Assembly (NCBI GenBank): GCA_900543105.1
Contig: UQQA01000001.1
Location: 1-64,000, forward strand
DNA length: 64,000 nt
DNA from: an uncultured Ruminococcus sp.
GTDB taxonomy: Bacteria; Bacillota; Clostridia; Oscillospirales; Ruminococcaceae
Reading direction: 5' to 3'
Under the pieces are notes generated by a model, which saw only the letters and a list, made by a program, of their open reading frames with translations, was not told where the DNA came from and did not search any database. The position numbers and the translations under genes are program-made. Positions 8,457-18,525 of the stretch are shown piece by piece. Every line of letters starts with the position of its first letter. The stretch's first letter is position 1.

Positions 8457-8939
8457 TTACAGTTTATTTAACTGCACTCGTGCTGCATCAAATGAAACGC
8501 CACATTTTTCACTTACTTCCGAAACAGACATCCCTTTTACAAGATCAGAGTCAATCATTAATTCACCTGCCAAGCATTTTGCCTGCCATTCTGGGTCACG
8601 GTATGTCGGAATATCATCATTACCAAAGGAACGAGCAAGTTTAAAACCGCAAACACACAAAGTGATAAAATGAGCAAATTCGTGAGCAATGGTCATTCTA
8701 TCGCGTCCAATCCCGTTACAAGCACCGTCATAAACATCCTCACGAATTTTTATTGTTTTTGATGTAATGTCTGTTACAGCGTGTTCATTTTTCTCCAGTT
8801 CACCAGCTTCAACAATCTCAAAATGTGCATCTTTGTCAAAACAATGCAACATTTCAAGAACTTCTGTTATCGGAAAATATAGTTCGTTTGTTAAGTCTAA
8901 CATTTCTCGTATCTGTTTTGCAAGTCGTCTTAAATCCAT
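8457..8939 (-). CDS. ImmA/IrrE family metallo-endopeptidase
   Basis: 160 aa. The zinc protease motif HEFAH lies near residue 85 (MTIAHEFAHFITL). These peptidases cleave a partner XRE-type repressor, as ImmA does to ImmR in ICEBs1, which derepresses the element. An XRE gene lies 36 bases upstream in the same direction, the usual pairing. The C-terminus 'SEKCGVSFDAARVQLNKL' is typical of the family. Confidence 0.9.
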   Translation of the reverse strand: MDLRRLAKQIREMLDLTNELYFPITEVLEMLHCFDKDAHFEIVEAGELEKNEHAVTDITSKTIKIREDVYDGACNGIGRDRMTIAHEFAHFITLCVCGFKLARSFGNDDIPTYRDPEWQAKCLAGELMIDSDLVKGMSVSEVSEKCGVSFDAARVQLNKL

Positions 8940-8975
8940 TCTTGACTTTGCTTCTACACAATATTTACTTATAAT

Positions 8976-9338
8976 TCATTCCTCCTTATTATGGTTAAGA
9001 AACTTCAAAAGCTGTATTGCAAGTTCATCGTCTATATCATCAAACTTTCTGGCAAATTGTAATGCCAGATCACGTTTACAGATATTTTCGGTCGATAAAT
9101 CGATTTCGATACTGTTTATACTCATATCACGTGCTTTTGACAATTTCTTTTGTTCAGTTGCGGTCAAATTATAAATTAAGGCTAATTTGCTGATAAGATC
9201 GTCTGGAATATTTCTTTTGCCACATTCAATTGCAGATAAATATGAAGAAGTCATATTGAGCTTTTCAGCCATTGTTTTCAATATTTCGCCACGATCTATG
9301 CGCAGCTTTCTTAAAGCTTTTCCAAATTCCGTAATCAC
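8976..9338 (-). CDS. XRE-family helix-turn-helix repressor
   Basis: 120 aa from GTG 9338, chosen because GGAG lies nine bases before it; the longer TTG start overlaps that site. An HTH_3 domain occupies residues 1-62 with the recognition region 'MTSSYLSAIECGKRNIP'. An acidic C-terminal helix follows. Together with the ImmA/IrrE peptidase it forms a repressor/antirepressor switch of the type that controls integrative elements. It is probably autoregulated through the palindrome in its promoter. No structural phage genes accompany this pair, so it may be left over from an older element. Confidence 0.9.
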   Translation of the reverse strand: MITEFGKALRKLRIDRGEILKTMAEKLNMTSSYLSAIECGKRNIPDDLISKLALIYNLTATEQKKLSKARDMSINSIEIDLSTENICKRDLALQFARKFDDIDDELAIQLLKFLNHNKEE

Positions 9339-9362
9339 TCGTATCAACTCCTTTCAAACGCT

Positions 9363-9404
9363 ATTATAACATATTATGTTTATTTTGTCAACACTTTTTG
9401 TTGA
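9363..9404 (-). promoter_or_regulatory. Consensus promoter with overlapping operator for the XRE gene
   Basis: On the minus strand TTGACA (9386-9391) and TATAAT (9363-9368) are perfect boxes with 17-base spacing. The palindrome TCAACA-N5-TGTTGA (9388-9404) overlaps the -35 box, so binding would block initiation. A weaker divergent promoter (TTGCTA, 17 bases, TATAAT near 9442) points right towards the direct repeat. Confidence 0.7.
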
Positions 9405-9524
9405 TTTTTTTTACTTCTTGCTATTTCTCACCCATTAGTATATAATAGTATCAAAAGAAATTTGCACACCCCCAAAAAAAACAATCGAAAAAGGTAAAAA
9501 ATCACGAGTAGTCCGAACCCCCTA

Positions 9525-9717
9525 AATTGACTACTACATGACTACTTTTGAAATCTACACTTTGCCTCAATTTGCACTATTTTGCCTATACTGACACATT
9601 TTCACGGATAATGTGTACAACAATTTTATCACCCGTAAACCACGCAGAATAGGGCAAATCACGGCAATTAGGGATAGGAGATAGCTATGATAAAAATACT
9701 ATTCGTCTGCCACGGCA
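9525..9717 (+). repeat. 193-bp direct repeat, left copy (putative attL)
   Basis: Identical base for base to 59994-60186. It contains the upstream region and first ten codons of the low-molecular-weight phosphatase gene, plus GACTAC/GTAGTC short repeats at the left edge. Sequence diverges abruptly on both sides. Interpreted as one flank of an integrated element. Confidence 0.9.
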
Positions 9718-9779
9718 GGACAGAGGGGCTACTCGCATTTTGCAATATTATGGGGCAAAACGGGGCAAGTTGTGAATGA
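9687..9779 (+). pseudogene. 5' fragment of the low-molecular-weight phosphatase gene
   Basis: The start MIKILFVCHG is the same as the intact gene at 60156, then the frame runs into unrelated sequence and stops after 30 codons. The catalytic loop is cut after 'CHG'. It is a by-product of the duplicated attachment region. Confidence 0.8.
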
Positions 9780-10389
9780 TTTTGGTGACTGGACTACCAT
9801 AGGACTACTTTTTATCAAAGTTAAAGAAATAAGTGTAAAAATAGGTAGAAATGCCGTATTTGTGCGCTTTTTGCTCTGTTTTTAGCTGTGAATTGTTTCA
9901 CATTATAGATTTCTTTCGTCGGGGTGGGGAGTAAGGTTTTTAAGTGTATTTCTCGTCACCTTGAACAAAAAGGTACAATAGCAATGATACAAGTTGCTAC
10001 TGTACCTTTTAATTATTCCTATTTAGAAGTCCTTGATATAAAATCGAAAGCGAGGTTAGTGTGTTCAAATGCGAAGCTTCCAAATTCTGTGGTCTACAGT
10101 AGAGCTTCGTAATCCCTTTTCCCCTTTTTCGGGTTATTCAAATATTGCTGGCAGGTTATGTAGCCTTGAAAACATGAATTTCAAAAGCGAATGTCAGACG
10201 AATAATTAAAATGTTCATTGAAGCTTAATTCTTTTGGTAAAAGGTTTTACGGGAGTTCAAATGCCGCCGTAATTTAATGTGAAAAATTCAAGTGCAATCA
10301 CGTTGTATTGGATAACTCTTTGCTTTCTTGATTCTTGTATTCTTCTGAATCAATCAATGCGTTTCACCTCTTTTGCACTTAGATCTCAA
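9780..10389. other. Non-coding left border of the defence island, with one hairpin
   Basis: About 610 bases without a convincing gene. Near 9787-9813 there are two more GACTAC-type repeats (GGACTACCATAGGACTAC), which resemble the repeats in the 193-bp flank and could be integrase or excisionase arm sites. A hairpin at 9967-10010 (AAAAGGTACA ... TGTACCTTTT, with TAGCA/TGCTA inside) could end transcription in either direction, including that of the mcrC operon. Confidence 0.5.
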
Positions 10390-11442
10390 TCATGGGAAAT
10401 GTTCTGCAACTATGGTATTGAGCTGTGCGGCAATTTCAGAAAAATCCCGGTTTAAATCGAGCGTTTTCACACTGATCTTATTGCCGCTCATCTGATAGCT
10501 GTTGTCCGGTTGGATGGCTTCGTCTGTCGCCGCGTACAAAAGCATACCGGATACTTTGTGCGGATTTTCTCTAAACCCCGTATCCTTATTCTTAACATAA
10601 GTAAAGATCTGATACAGATTTGCAGAATGGAGCGTGTGGACATCATATTGAGTCTGCGTTGTGTGCGTGTAATACTTGGCATCGATGATAAGCACATCGC
10701 TGCCTTTGGTGAGCATAATGTCGCTCCGCATAACAGGAAGCATAGTACCGATGCCATCGTCCAAAGCCCATGATATTTGCGAGGCAGTTGCCGTGATTTG
10801 CGGACATTCCTTGATGTAGTATTCGAGGATGAACTTCTCATACAGGCGATTCATACGCTGTTCGTCAATGAAAGAAGCTAACCGATGTTCGCCGGAGTCC
10901 GTGGTCAACAGCATTCCTTCAAGAATTAGCTGACACAGACTGATGAGCATACGGTAGGTATTGTTGTTACGTTGGAATCGGATTGATGACCAGCGAATCA
11001 TGGTCGGAGCGATTGTGTCTACATTTGAGAAAAACAGCATTTCCTTCTTAAGGTCGTTCTTGTATTCCTGATCAACCCCCGAATGACGCAGTAAAAGCAT
11101 AACCGTCGTTTTTAGAATCTGGTTTAAGAGGTTGTTTTCAGAAAGTTCGTCGTATTCACAGGTCAGAATCCGTTGTCTGGTCAATCGGTTCTGAATGGTT
11201 CCCGGTATGTCAATTTTGCCGCGCGCAACAGCAACTTCCTCTTTGCGATTCATGTATTCACGATAAAGTCCATGCTTCAACTGCCTGCCTATGCCTTTCG
11301 CAAGGATTGCAGCGAAGAGGTTATGCATGTTATCAAACTTTTCGGTAGCAACATCCTCATATCCACCTTGATTTAGTGTCGTGAAGGCATATGAAAGCAT
11401 ATAATATATGTTTTTTATGAAGATGCTCTTATTCTTAATCAT
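10390..11442 (-). CDS. mcrC: McrC, nuclease subunit of McrBC-type restriction system
   Basis: 350 aa from the ATG overlapping the mcrB stop (ATGA). McrC joins the McrB AAA+ motor and supplies the endonuclease that cuts modified DNA. A PD-(D/E)XK active site is visible as 'RSDIMLTKG' then 'VLIIDAKYY' near residue 235-250. The N-terminal half has 'NIYYMLSYAF' typical of this family (PF10117). It is the last gene of the defence operon and ends before the hairpin at 9967-10010. Confidence 0.92.
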   Translation of the reverse strand: MIKNKSIFIKNIYYMLSYAFTTLNQGGYEDVATEKFDNMHNLFAAILAKGIGRQLKHGLYREYMNRKEEVAVARGKIDIPGTIQNRLTRQRILTCEYDELSENNLLNQILKTTVMLLLRHSGVDQEYKNDLKKEMLFFSNVDTIAPTMIRWSSIRFQRNNNTYRMLISLCQLILEGMLLTTDSGEHRLASFIDEQRMNRLYEKFILEYYIKECPQITATASQISWALDDGIGTMLPVMRSDIMLTKGSDVLIIDAKYYTHTTQTQYDVHTLHSANLYQIFTYVKNKDTGFRENPHKVSGMLLYAATDEAIQPDNSYQMSGNKISVKTLDLNRDFSEIAAQLNTIVAEHFP

Positions 11443-13934
11443 TGAAACACACCCTGCAGAACATTCTTCCATCTTTGGAGTTTATTCGAATCATCAAACC
11501 AGTATTCGCTGAGCATTGGCAAAATATCATAATCCACAATAGAGTGCAACCACTCATCTGTGCAGACATCCTTACCACAGAAATAGCTGTGTCCAATGCA
11601 GAATCCATTTCCTAAAGATTTATCCAGAGCAATCTCACGATTTAGTTCTTTCACCTTCAATATCAGCTCATTCAAAGTTTCATTATTGAGCGAATTCTGA
11701 TATTTTATAAATCCATCAGAATCAAATCCCGGCCCCACCTCGAAGAAGCTGAATCGGCGACGCAGAGCATAATCAATCATAGCAAGGCTACGGTCTGCCG
11801 TATTCATCATACCGATGATGTATAGATTTTTCGGAACAGAGAAAGGAAGTCCATTGTACGCCAGTGTTGCCTTCGTACCTCTGTAGTCCCGTTCAATCAG
11901 CATCAACAGCTCTCCAAAAATCTTACTCATGTTTCCGCGATTGATTTCATCAATGATGAAAAAGAAATTTTTATCCGGCTGATTGGCTGCTTTCTGGCAG
12001 AAACGATAGAAAATACCATATTTCAGTTCGAAACCATCCTCTACCGGCTTGTATCCCATCATGAAATCCTCATAGGAATAATTCTGATGAAACTGCACAA
12101 ATTCAATGCGATTATCATCTTTTTCACCCATCATAGACCATGCCAGTCTTCTGGCTGCAAAGGTCTTACCAACACCCGGAGCCCCTTGCAGGATGATGTT
12201 CTTTTTATTCTGAAGTACCGCCATGAGGCTTTCGTAGCGCTTCTCAGTCATATACACTTCATTAAGGAAATCATTCTTTGTGTATTCCTCTATGATTTCT
12301 TCAGCTGATATAGGATTCGCTTCTCTCACAATATCAAGAATAAAATCATATTCCTTTTTTGTCAGACGAAACAGACTGCCCTGTGCATTCTGGAAATACT
12401 CCATCTGCTCCAGCTCAGGGCACGCCTTCAATACCGCAAAATCAATTGGTGAAGCAAAACTCTCCACCTTTTCAAACAAAATCTTTTCACCATCACTGGC
12501 AGCAGTAATCTGTCCAAGTGCCACAACCTGTTTTACAGGGGTCGATTCATAACCGATAATCATGTCACCGACCCTTGCATCCAAAAAGTTCTGAAAAATG
12601 CGGCGTTTGTTTCCGTTCTCATTGTAGAGCGTATAAGATTGCGTCTCGCCGACAGCAATACCACTAAAACTCCAGATTTTGGGATTGGCGTTCAACCACC
12701 AGTATCCATGGGTATCTTTATCCTTTGAAACTGGTTCATCAGGTAATCCATCTATTAAATTAAGCAGTCTCCTTACCACATCGGGATATGGTGTTAAGTC
12801 CGTCAAGGTCTTCATTGGTGCGTTTCCCGGATACTGCCATTCGCCCTTATGTGTCCATCTGACCTTGCGCACATTTTTAAAGTGTTTTTCATGCTCATCA
12901 AAAATGTAATCTGATTCAACAACTCCGCAGCCCACCAACAAACGCAGTCTTTTTTTTGCAAACACTATGTCACCAGGGTTGATTTCGTTTGCAAACTGCC
13001 ATGTAGCGTGAGCATCATTTTTATGGGAGCTGTCATCCGAAAATATCTCCTGCATTCTTTTCGCCATTTCATCTTTGCTATGAAATGCGCGAAGATTTCC
13101 TAAAGCTTCCCATCCAATCGACATAATTCCTGCATCATAGAATTCATCCCAGTTTTCTGTACCGTCACCTGGAGAGTAAATCCAATAGCGCTTTTTTGAT
13201 GCCGGAGCATCGGCTGTCACAGTCTTTTCCTCAATGGTATCTTCTGATTTTTCATCCACAATATAACGGCTGATATAAAATCCAACATCAATGGTCAGCG
13301 TCTTCAATTCCGGATCAGGATAGCAAGTATCCGTCAGCTGCGACCGGAACAAATTTACCAACTCCGTGTCTTCTTTCAGCGCAGCACTGATTTCGTCATA
13401 AAGCCGTAAAAAGTTACGGATATTATCTGTATAAGCACCTTTTTTGAATTGATAGTCCGAATTCAGTTCATCGGCAACTTTTTTTATCTCACCTAATTTG
13501 TAGATATAATACTTGTCCGGATAGCGAAGCCAAAGATAAGTACTGATTGCATTCTCATACTGATAGTGTTGTGCCGCACCGTTTCCATACTTCTCTAAAA
13601 GAATGGAGGACTGCAGTTTGAACGCATTCATCCTCTCAAAAACATCTTTGTTTTCATCAAAGAGGTCGAGAAACATAGCACGCACTTCTTCCGGTGCTGC
13701 TTTTGCGAAGCCAGCAATCATGCGCTTAGGAAAATTGTTATTTGAAGCCAGCAAGTTATACGTTTTATCCAGAGAGCGTTCCAGCATCGCAGGGAAGTCC
13801 TTCGCATTGACATCCCAATTATCCTGGAACCATTTTACAGCTTCCCACTTATATTTTTCGTTGTTCCACTGCGTGGAAACAAAGTTCTGCTTATACCGTG
13901 CCAGTGCCTCTTTTAACCGAAATTTATTGAACAT
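11439..13934 (-). CDS. mcrB: McrB-like AAA+ motor with EVE/PUA-like modules
   Basis: 831 aa. The C-terminal AAA+ domain has Walker A GAPGVGKTFAARR (about residue 585), Walker B 'FFIIDEINRGNMSK' and the McrB signature NTADRS followed by 'ALRRRFSF'. The middle holds two EVE/PUA-like segments (about residues 250-370, starting 'YWIYSPGDGTENWDEF', and about 415-540, starting 'WWLNANPKIWSFSG'), domains that read modified bases in other McrB-type proteins. The N-terminal 240 residues are not recognised. It starts 12 bases after hsdR, so the type IV system is expressed with the type I system. Confidence 0.9.
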   Translation of the reverse strand: MFNKFRLKEALARYKQNFVSTQWNNEKYKWEAVKWFQDNWDVNAKDFPAMLERSLDKTYNLLASNNNFPKRMIAGFAKAAPEEVRAMFLDLFDENKDVFERMNAFKLQSSILLEKYGNGAAQHYQYENAISTYLWLRYPDKYYIYKLGEIKKVADELNSDYQFKKGAYTDNIRNFLRLYDEISAALKEDTELVNLFRSQLTDTCYPDPELKTLTIDVGFYISRYIVDEKSEDTIEEKTVTADAPASKKRYWIYSPGDGTENWDEFYDAGIMSIGWEALGNLRAFHSKDEMAKRMQEIFSDDSSHKNDAHATWQFANEINPGDIVFAKKRLRLLVGCGVVESDYIFDEHEKHFKNVRKVRWTHKGEWQYPGNAPMKTLTDLTPYPDVVRRLLNLIDGLPDEPVSKDKDTHGYWWLNANPKIWSFSGIAVGETQSYTLYNENGNKRRIFQNFLDARVGDMIIGYESTPVKQVVALGQITAASDGEKILFEKVESFASPIDFAVLKACPELEQMEYFQNAQGSLFRLTKKEYDFILDIVREANPISAEEIIEEYTKNDFLNEVYMTEKRYESLMAVLQNKKNIILQGAPGVGKTFAARRLAWSMMGEKDDNRIEFVQFHQNYSYEDFMMGYKPVEDGFELKYGIFYRFCQKAANQPDKNFFFIIDEINRGNMSKIFGELLMLIERDYRGTKATLAYNGLPFSVPKNLYIIGMMNTADRSLAMIDYALRRRFSFFEVGPGFDSDGFIKYQNSLNNETLNELILKVKELNREIALDKSLGNGFCIGHSYFCGKDVCTDEWLHSIVDYDILPMLSEYWFDDSNKLQRWKNVLQGVFQ

Positions 13935-13946
13935 GAAACAGCCCCC

Positions 13947-16913
13947 TTATGCCTTTCTTAGGCTCTTGTATATCTCTTCTGTAAAGATACCAAGTACCTG
14001 CTTTTTGATTTCGTCATTACTTAGCAGCAACGAAAAGAAATCTTGGTTTTGCTCCAATCCTTCAATCAGTGCGTCATCAATATCATCAAAATATGAGAAT
14101 TCAAAGTCTTTGACGGTATTATTCTTTGCACTGGTTTTCAGCTTGTCGGATTTCAACAGAATATCTCTAATCTGAAGCATTGCCTTTACCGCCACATCAT
14201 TATCGTAAGATTTTCCTGTGCGGCTGTTTATTTCTGCGATAATTTGTGAAAGCCTTTCTTCCTTTGCCTCTGTCAGACCAAAGTTCTCCGCCGTAGGTAA
14301 TTTCACTATAGGCTGCGCCGTCAGATTTGGCTTGGTATGCTCTTCTGCTTTTTTCTGAACGAAATTTGTAGCTTTGATTTTGCCATCCAAATTATAGCCG
14401 CCGCCCGGATGCCTAATGTTGATGTATGCCAACAGATAAGTGATAAAATTGTACTTCTTATGCAGGTCGGTATCCTCGAAGCAGGACACCTGCAACAAGA
14501 ACTCATAGAAACGGACAAAATGCCGCATCTGAGATACGATCTCCTGTTGCTTGAGCGGCTCATACTGCTCGATCATGTTTTTCGACCGCTTGAAGTAGAA
14601 AGTCAGTTTCTGCTTATCCTTGGAGGAAATATTCCCCTTGTAGAGCAGCTCGTTGGCTTTTTCGATATCATCCGGGTCAAGCACGGTGTACGCATCAATT
14701 TGCGCTTCCAGATCATAAATCGCCATTGGGGTTACGGATGTGGAGAGCAAAGTGGTTGTATAGTATGGTGCAAACGCTGCTTTGATATCTTCGTATGTAT
14801 TTGCAAAGTCCAGCACGAAGGTTTTCTTCTCAAACGGCGGGCAGATACGGTTCAGACGAGAAAGTGTCTGAACGGCAGATACGCCCTTTAACTTTTTGAG
14901 AACATACATAGCGCAGAGCTTCGGCTGGTCAAACCCGGTTTGATATTTGTTTGCGACCAAAAGTACCTGGTATTCGTCCTTGTCAAATTCCTTCGTCAGA
15001 CGATCTTCCGGAAAACCGTTCATGGATGCCTCGGAATATTCGGTATCATCGTCCGGGAGCTTTACCTTGCCGGAGAAAGCCACCAGTGCCTTAATATCCG
15101 TGTAGCCTTTCTTCTTGGTATAGTTCTCAAAAGCCTGACGATACTTCACGGCGCCCTGTCTGGATGCAGTGATGACCATTGCCTTTGCCATGCCGCCGAG
15201 TTCGGGCATTACGGTTGTGCGGAAATGCTCCACGATGACCTCCACCCGCTGGGCAATGTTCGTTTCATGCAGCTCCACGAAACGGGCAATCTGTCGCTTT
15301 GCATCGACTGTTTTGCACCGAGGATCTTCTTCGATTTCCTTGTTGATCTGATAGAAAGTGTCATAAGTCGTGTAGTTCTTAAGCACATCAAGAATAAATC
15401 CTTCCTCAATGGCCTGCTTCATGGAATAGATATGGAACGCTTCACGCTGACCTTTTGTGTTCAAACGACCGAACAGCTGAATGGTCGTAGGCTTCGGTGT
15501 GGCAGTGAAAGCAAACATGGACACGTTGGCCTGTTTGCCGTTTCTGCGGATCTCGTCTGTAATCATATCTTCCGCATCGGCGGCTTCCTGCTCACCGGCT
15601 CCCAGCGACTTTGTGACAGCTGCCATATCCTTACCTGCGGTGGAGGAATGTGCCTCGTCGATAATAACCGCAAAACGCTTGTTTTTCAGCCCTGCAACGC
15701 TGTCCACGATATACGGAAATTTCTGGATCGTGGTGGCGATGATTTTCGTATTACCGTTCAGTGCAATGGCAAGGTCGGCAGAGTTGCACTTATCGTCCAT
15801 AACACGGATAAGCCCAGCCTTATGCTCCATACCCATAATAGCTTTCTGCAGCTGACGGTCAACTACGACTCGGTCGGTGATAATCACGACATTGTCAAAG
15901 ATAATTTTATTATCTGCATCGTGCAGTGAAGTCAGACGGTGCGCAAGCCATGCGATGGAGTTGGTTTTGCCGGAGCCTGCACTGTGTTGAATCAGATAAT
16001 TCTGCGTTGTGCCGTTGTCACGGACATCACCCAGCAGCTTGCGAATCACATCGAGCTGATGATACCGAGGGAATATGACATTCTCGGACTTTTTCGCTTT
16101 TCCTGTCAGCTCGTCCTTACTTTCCTTGGTTTCGATAAAGATGAACTTGCTGATGAGGTCAAGGACGGTATCCTTTGTCAGAATATCCTCCCACATATAG
16201 GAGACGCTGTACTTGTCTTTGAAGGTAGGATTGCCCGCACCTGCATTTACTCCTTCGCCGTTGCCCATATTGAATGGCAGGAAGAAGGTGGCGTTGCCTG
16301 CGAGCTTGGTGGTCATATAAACCTGCTCTAAGTCCATCGCAAAGTTCACAAGACATCCGGCCTTAAACCAAAACAGGCGGGTCTTGGGATCACGGTCAAC
16401 ACGGTACTGATAGATGGCATCCTGATAGGACTGACCGGCGGCATTACATTTCAGCTCAAAGGACATGATGGCAAGACCGTTCAGGAAAATTACCAGGTCA
16501 ATGCGCTCATCATCGCTTGCCCAGACCTCCTCCATAACGGAGAAAATATTCTTTTCGTACTTTGCCAGCAAGTCACGATTGAAGGTGGTTGCAGGTTTGG
16601 TGTACATAAGCTCCAGCTTCATATTGGAAATCTCAATGCCATGCTTCAGCACATCCAGCAAACTACCGCGCGCTTTTGTAACCTCCGAGTTGACGAAACT
16701 GACGAGGGTATCTTCCAGATCGGCTTTGTAGATTTTGCGAAGCGCCGCCATTTCATCGGGCTGGGTATCGTTCAGAAACTGAAACAGCAGCTCACGATCC
16801 ATAGCAAACAAGCGGTCATAGCTGGTTGCCTTGCGGATAATGTAACCGTTGTCCTGTGAGAGCCTGTCCATGACGAAATGCTGATATTCTTTTTCGGAGA
16901 GAATATTATTCAT
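13947..16913 (-). CDS. hsdR: Type I restriction enzyme HsdR (R subunit)
   Basis: 988 aa from ATG 16913, with GGAAAGGAGCC just before it; an upstream in-frame start lacks such a site. HsdR is the nuclease and DNA translocase of a type I system. The PD-(D/E)XK nuclease region has 'ERIDLVIFLNG' and 'FELKCN' near residues 140-160. Walker A HSAGSGKTNSIAWL is near residue 310 and the DEAHSS box near 420, followed by SF2 helicase motifs ('TATPKPTTIQLFG', 'QTLSRLNR'). Its first bases overlap the preceding 120-aa gene by eight. Confidence 0.95.
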   Translation of the reverse strand: MNNILSEKEYQHFVMDRLSQDNGYIIRKATSYDRLFAMDRELLFQFLNDTQPDEMAALRKIYKADLEDTLVSFVNSEVTKARGSLLDVLKHGIEISNMKLELMYTKPATTFNRDLLAKYEKNIFSVMEEVWASDDERIDLVIFLNGLAIMSFELKCNAAGQSYQDAIYQYRVDRDPKTRLFWFKAGCLVNFAMDLEQVYMTTKLAGNATFFLPFNMGNGEGVNAGAGNPTFKDKYSVSYMWEDILTKDTVLDLISKFIFIETKESKDELTGKAKKSENVIFPRYHQLDVIRKLLGDVRDNGTTQNYLIQHSAGSGKTNSIAWLAHRLTSLHDADNKIIFDNVVIITDRVVVDRQLQKAIMGMEHKAGLIRVMDDKCNSADLAIALNGNTKIIATTIQKFPYIVDSVAGLKNKRFAVIIDEAHSSTAGKDMAAVTKSLGAGEQEAADAEDMITDEIRRNGKQANVSMFAFTATPKPTTIQLFGRLNTKGQREAFHIYSMKQAIEEGFILDVLKNYTTYDTFYQINKEIEEDPRCKTVDAKRQIARFVELHETNIAQRVEVIVEHFRTTVMPELGGMAKAMVITASRQGAVKYRQAFENYTKKKGYTDIKALVAFSGKVKLPDDDTEYSEASMNGFPEDRLTKEFDKDEYQVLLVANKYQTGFDQPKLCAMYVLKKLKGVSAVQTLSRLNRICPPFEKKTFVLDFANTYEDIKAAFAPYYTTTLLSTSVTPMAIYDLEAQIDAYTVLDPDDIEKANELLYKGNISSKDKQKLTFYFKRSKNMIEQYEPLKQQEIVSQMRHFVRFYEFLLQVSCFEDTDLHKKYNFITYLLAYINIRHPGGGYNLDGKIKATNFVQKKAEEHTKPNLTAQPIVKLPTAENFGLTEAKEERLSQIIAEINSRTGKSYDNDVAVKAMLQIRDILLKSDKLKTSAKNNTVKDFEFSYFDDIDDALIEGLEQNQDFFSLLLSNDEIKKQVLGIFTEEIYKSLRKA

Positions 16914-17268
16914 GATCTGGCTCCTTTCCTCGTAATGTGTAGTGCCTGCCGTAGTCTTCGCTAAACACAACAGCAATCAATCGTGCGCCTTTTTGTACAT
17001 AAACTTCGCACCAGGTGTCTGCGCAATGACTACCAAGCCACCTTTCCTGAATGCTGTAAATTACCGAGCTGGTTTTATCTACCCAATATGCAACGGCATC
17101 ATTGACTTCATCTGTAAAATGGGTAGGAACACCTGCTCTGGCACTAAATCCCTCAACAGCAACTTGTAATAAAAACAGCTCATCTCTATCTTTTAATGCA
17201 TTTAAGAAATCGGCTCCCTTTACCACCATGCACGGAGTGTCTTTATGATAAGAGTATTCCACTTTCAT
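16906..17268 (-). CDS. Unrecognised 120-aa protein between hsdS and hsdR
   Basis: 120 aa, mixed alpha/beta by eye, with Trp and His in 'VIYSIQERWLGSHCADTWC' and a YGRHYTL motif. It is tightly coupled on both sides: its ATG overlaps the hsdS stop (ATGA) with AAGGAGGTG before it, and its end overlaps hsdR by eight bases. This means it is made with the restriction subunits in fixed proportion. No family recognised; it might regulate or protect the complex, which is inference from position. Confidence 0.75.
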   Translation of the reverse strand: MKVEYSYHKDTPCMVVKGADFLNALKDRDELFLLQVAVEGFSARAGVPTHFTDEVNDAVAYWVDKTSSVIYSIQERWLGSHCADTWCEVYVQKGARLIAVVFSEDYGRHYTLRGKEPDHE

Positions 17269-18525
17269 GATAAAGGCACCTCCTTCTTTCCGGTTACATA
17301 CTCAAAAATGAGTGATTTCTTGTAGGTGGCAAGGACTTCCAACTGTTGCTTCTTGGTGGATATCACTTCTTCTACAGCATTGCACTGTCTATCAAGATAA
17401 TCGCAAATTGCCTCTTGCTCCTGCCTTGTTTTCGGAATTGCAATCCAAATGTCACGAACTTTATCCCAGCTACGAAAATCACTTGTATTTCCGCGAACAC
17501 CGTTGGATATCAGCTTATAAACACCCTGAAACGCAAGATGCTGCATATAATAAACGATAAACCGCTTATCTTCCGTGCTGTCACAAACATGAACAACACG
17601 AGTGATTTTACCATCAAACTCAGACAAAGCAATTGCGCCATGCCATGTATCCATTCCATGAATAGCAATGTCACCTGCACGAATGCCCTGCATCGCATTG
17701 TCATCACTGACCATGATTCCAGTTAGGTCATCCGCACGGATCTGCACTTTTCCTTTGTTAGAGCAAATCAGTGCTGTATCTTCTGAAACAAACGAACGAG
17801 ATAATTTCGTGCAAATATATCCTATTTTGGTCAGCCGCCACGAAGCATTCATCGGAGCCATATAAAACACTCCGCTGTCCTTCATCTCCACATTGGGATT
17901 CAGCCCTTTGGTGACAGTTTCGGTGATAACAGACCGCTTGTACTGCTCCAGCGTGTCGATTTGGGTTTGAATGTCGGCGGTCAACGCATCAATTTCAGCA
18001 CATTTAGCGTCAAGGAAATCGGCAATGCGCTGTTGCTCCACTAATGTTGGATAAACAATGTATTGTTTTTTTAGCTCAGAAAAATTCAAGATTTTTCTGA
18101 CGCCACCGCCCATGTTGTGAAAAGCTTTGCATCCATCATAAGCCTTTAACAAATACGTAATAAACTGAGAAGAAATACGCCCATTTGAATTTGGTGCAAA
18201 AGCTATATACGCAGATGTAATAATTCCACGTTCCTTTACAAGGGCAACTCTCTGACTTACAAAGTCGAAGTTAAGATTAAGACCATTAAGCATAATTGTC
18301 CCTGGATTTACAACCGTATAATTTAAGATTGTATCCGCTACGTAGTTGTCATCATCTGCATCAAAATTATCCTTTTTTACGATATTTCCATATGTAAACT
18401 TCAGTGCGTTTTTTACAAGACCGAGTTTATTCTTTTCAGTTACTTCTTGAAATTCTGCCCGGATAGGGTTAAGATTGCGGAACGCGCCCAACCCACTCAA
18501 TTCCGCTGTCTTTCATTGTTCTCAT
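17265..18525 (-). pseudogene. hsdS: Type I specificity subunit HsdS, frameshifted near its N-terminus
   Basis: Starting from ATG 18525 (GGAGGTG eight bases upstream) the protein begins like other HsdS, 'MKDSGIEWVGRVPQS', and then meets TAA at 18469-18471. The next reading frame, open from TTG 18500 to 17265 (411 codons), continues 'NPIRAEFQEVTEKNKLG' with two target recognition domains and the two conserved spacer helices ('QQRIADFLDAKCAEIDAL', 'EAICDYLDRQCNAVEEV'). Restoring two G residues to make TCT TGG AAC CCT would rejoin the frames as a natural 'PQSWNPIR'. Either the gene is off, or a shortened HsdS missing about 17 residues is made from TTG 18500, or the assembly has an error here. Confidence 0.8.

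Noticed and set aside
9924..10112. 62-codon frame from GTG in the left border of the defence island
   Set aside because: It runs through the hairpin at 9967-10010, has no recognisable domain, and its G-rich upstream sequence is not a spaced ribosome site.
14940..15929. 329-codon plus-strand frame inside hsdR
   Set aside because: Opposite-strand shadow of a strongly conserved helicase; no start signal or family.
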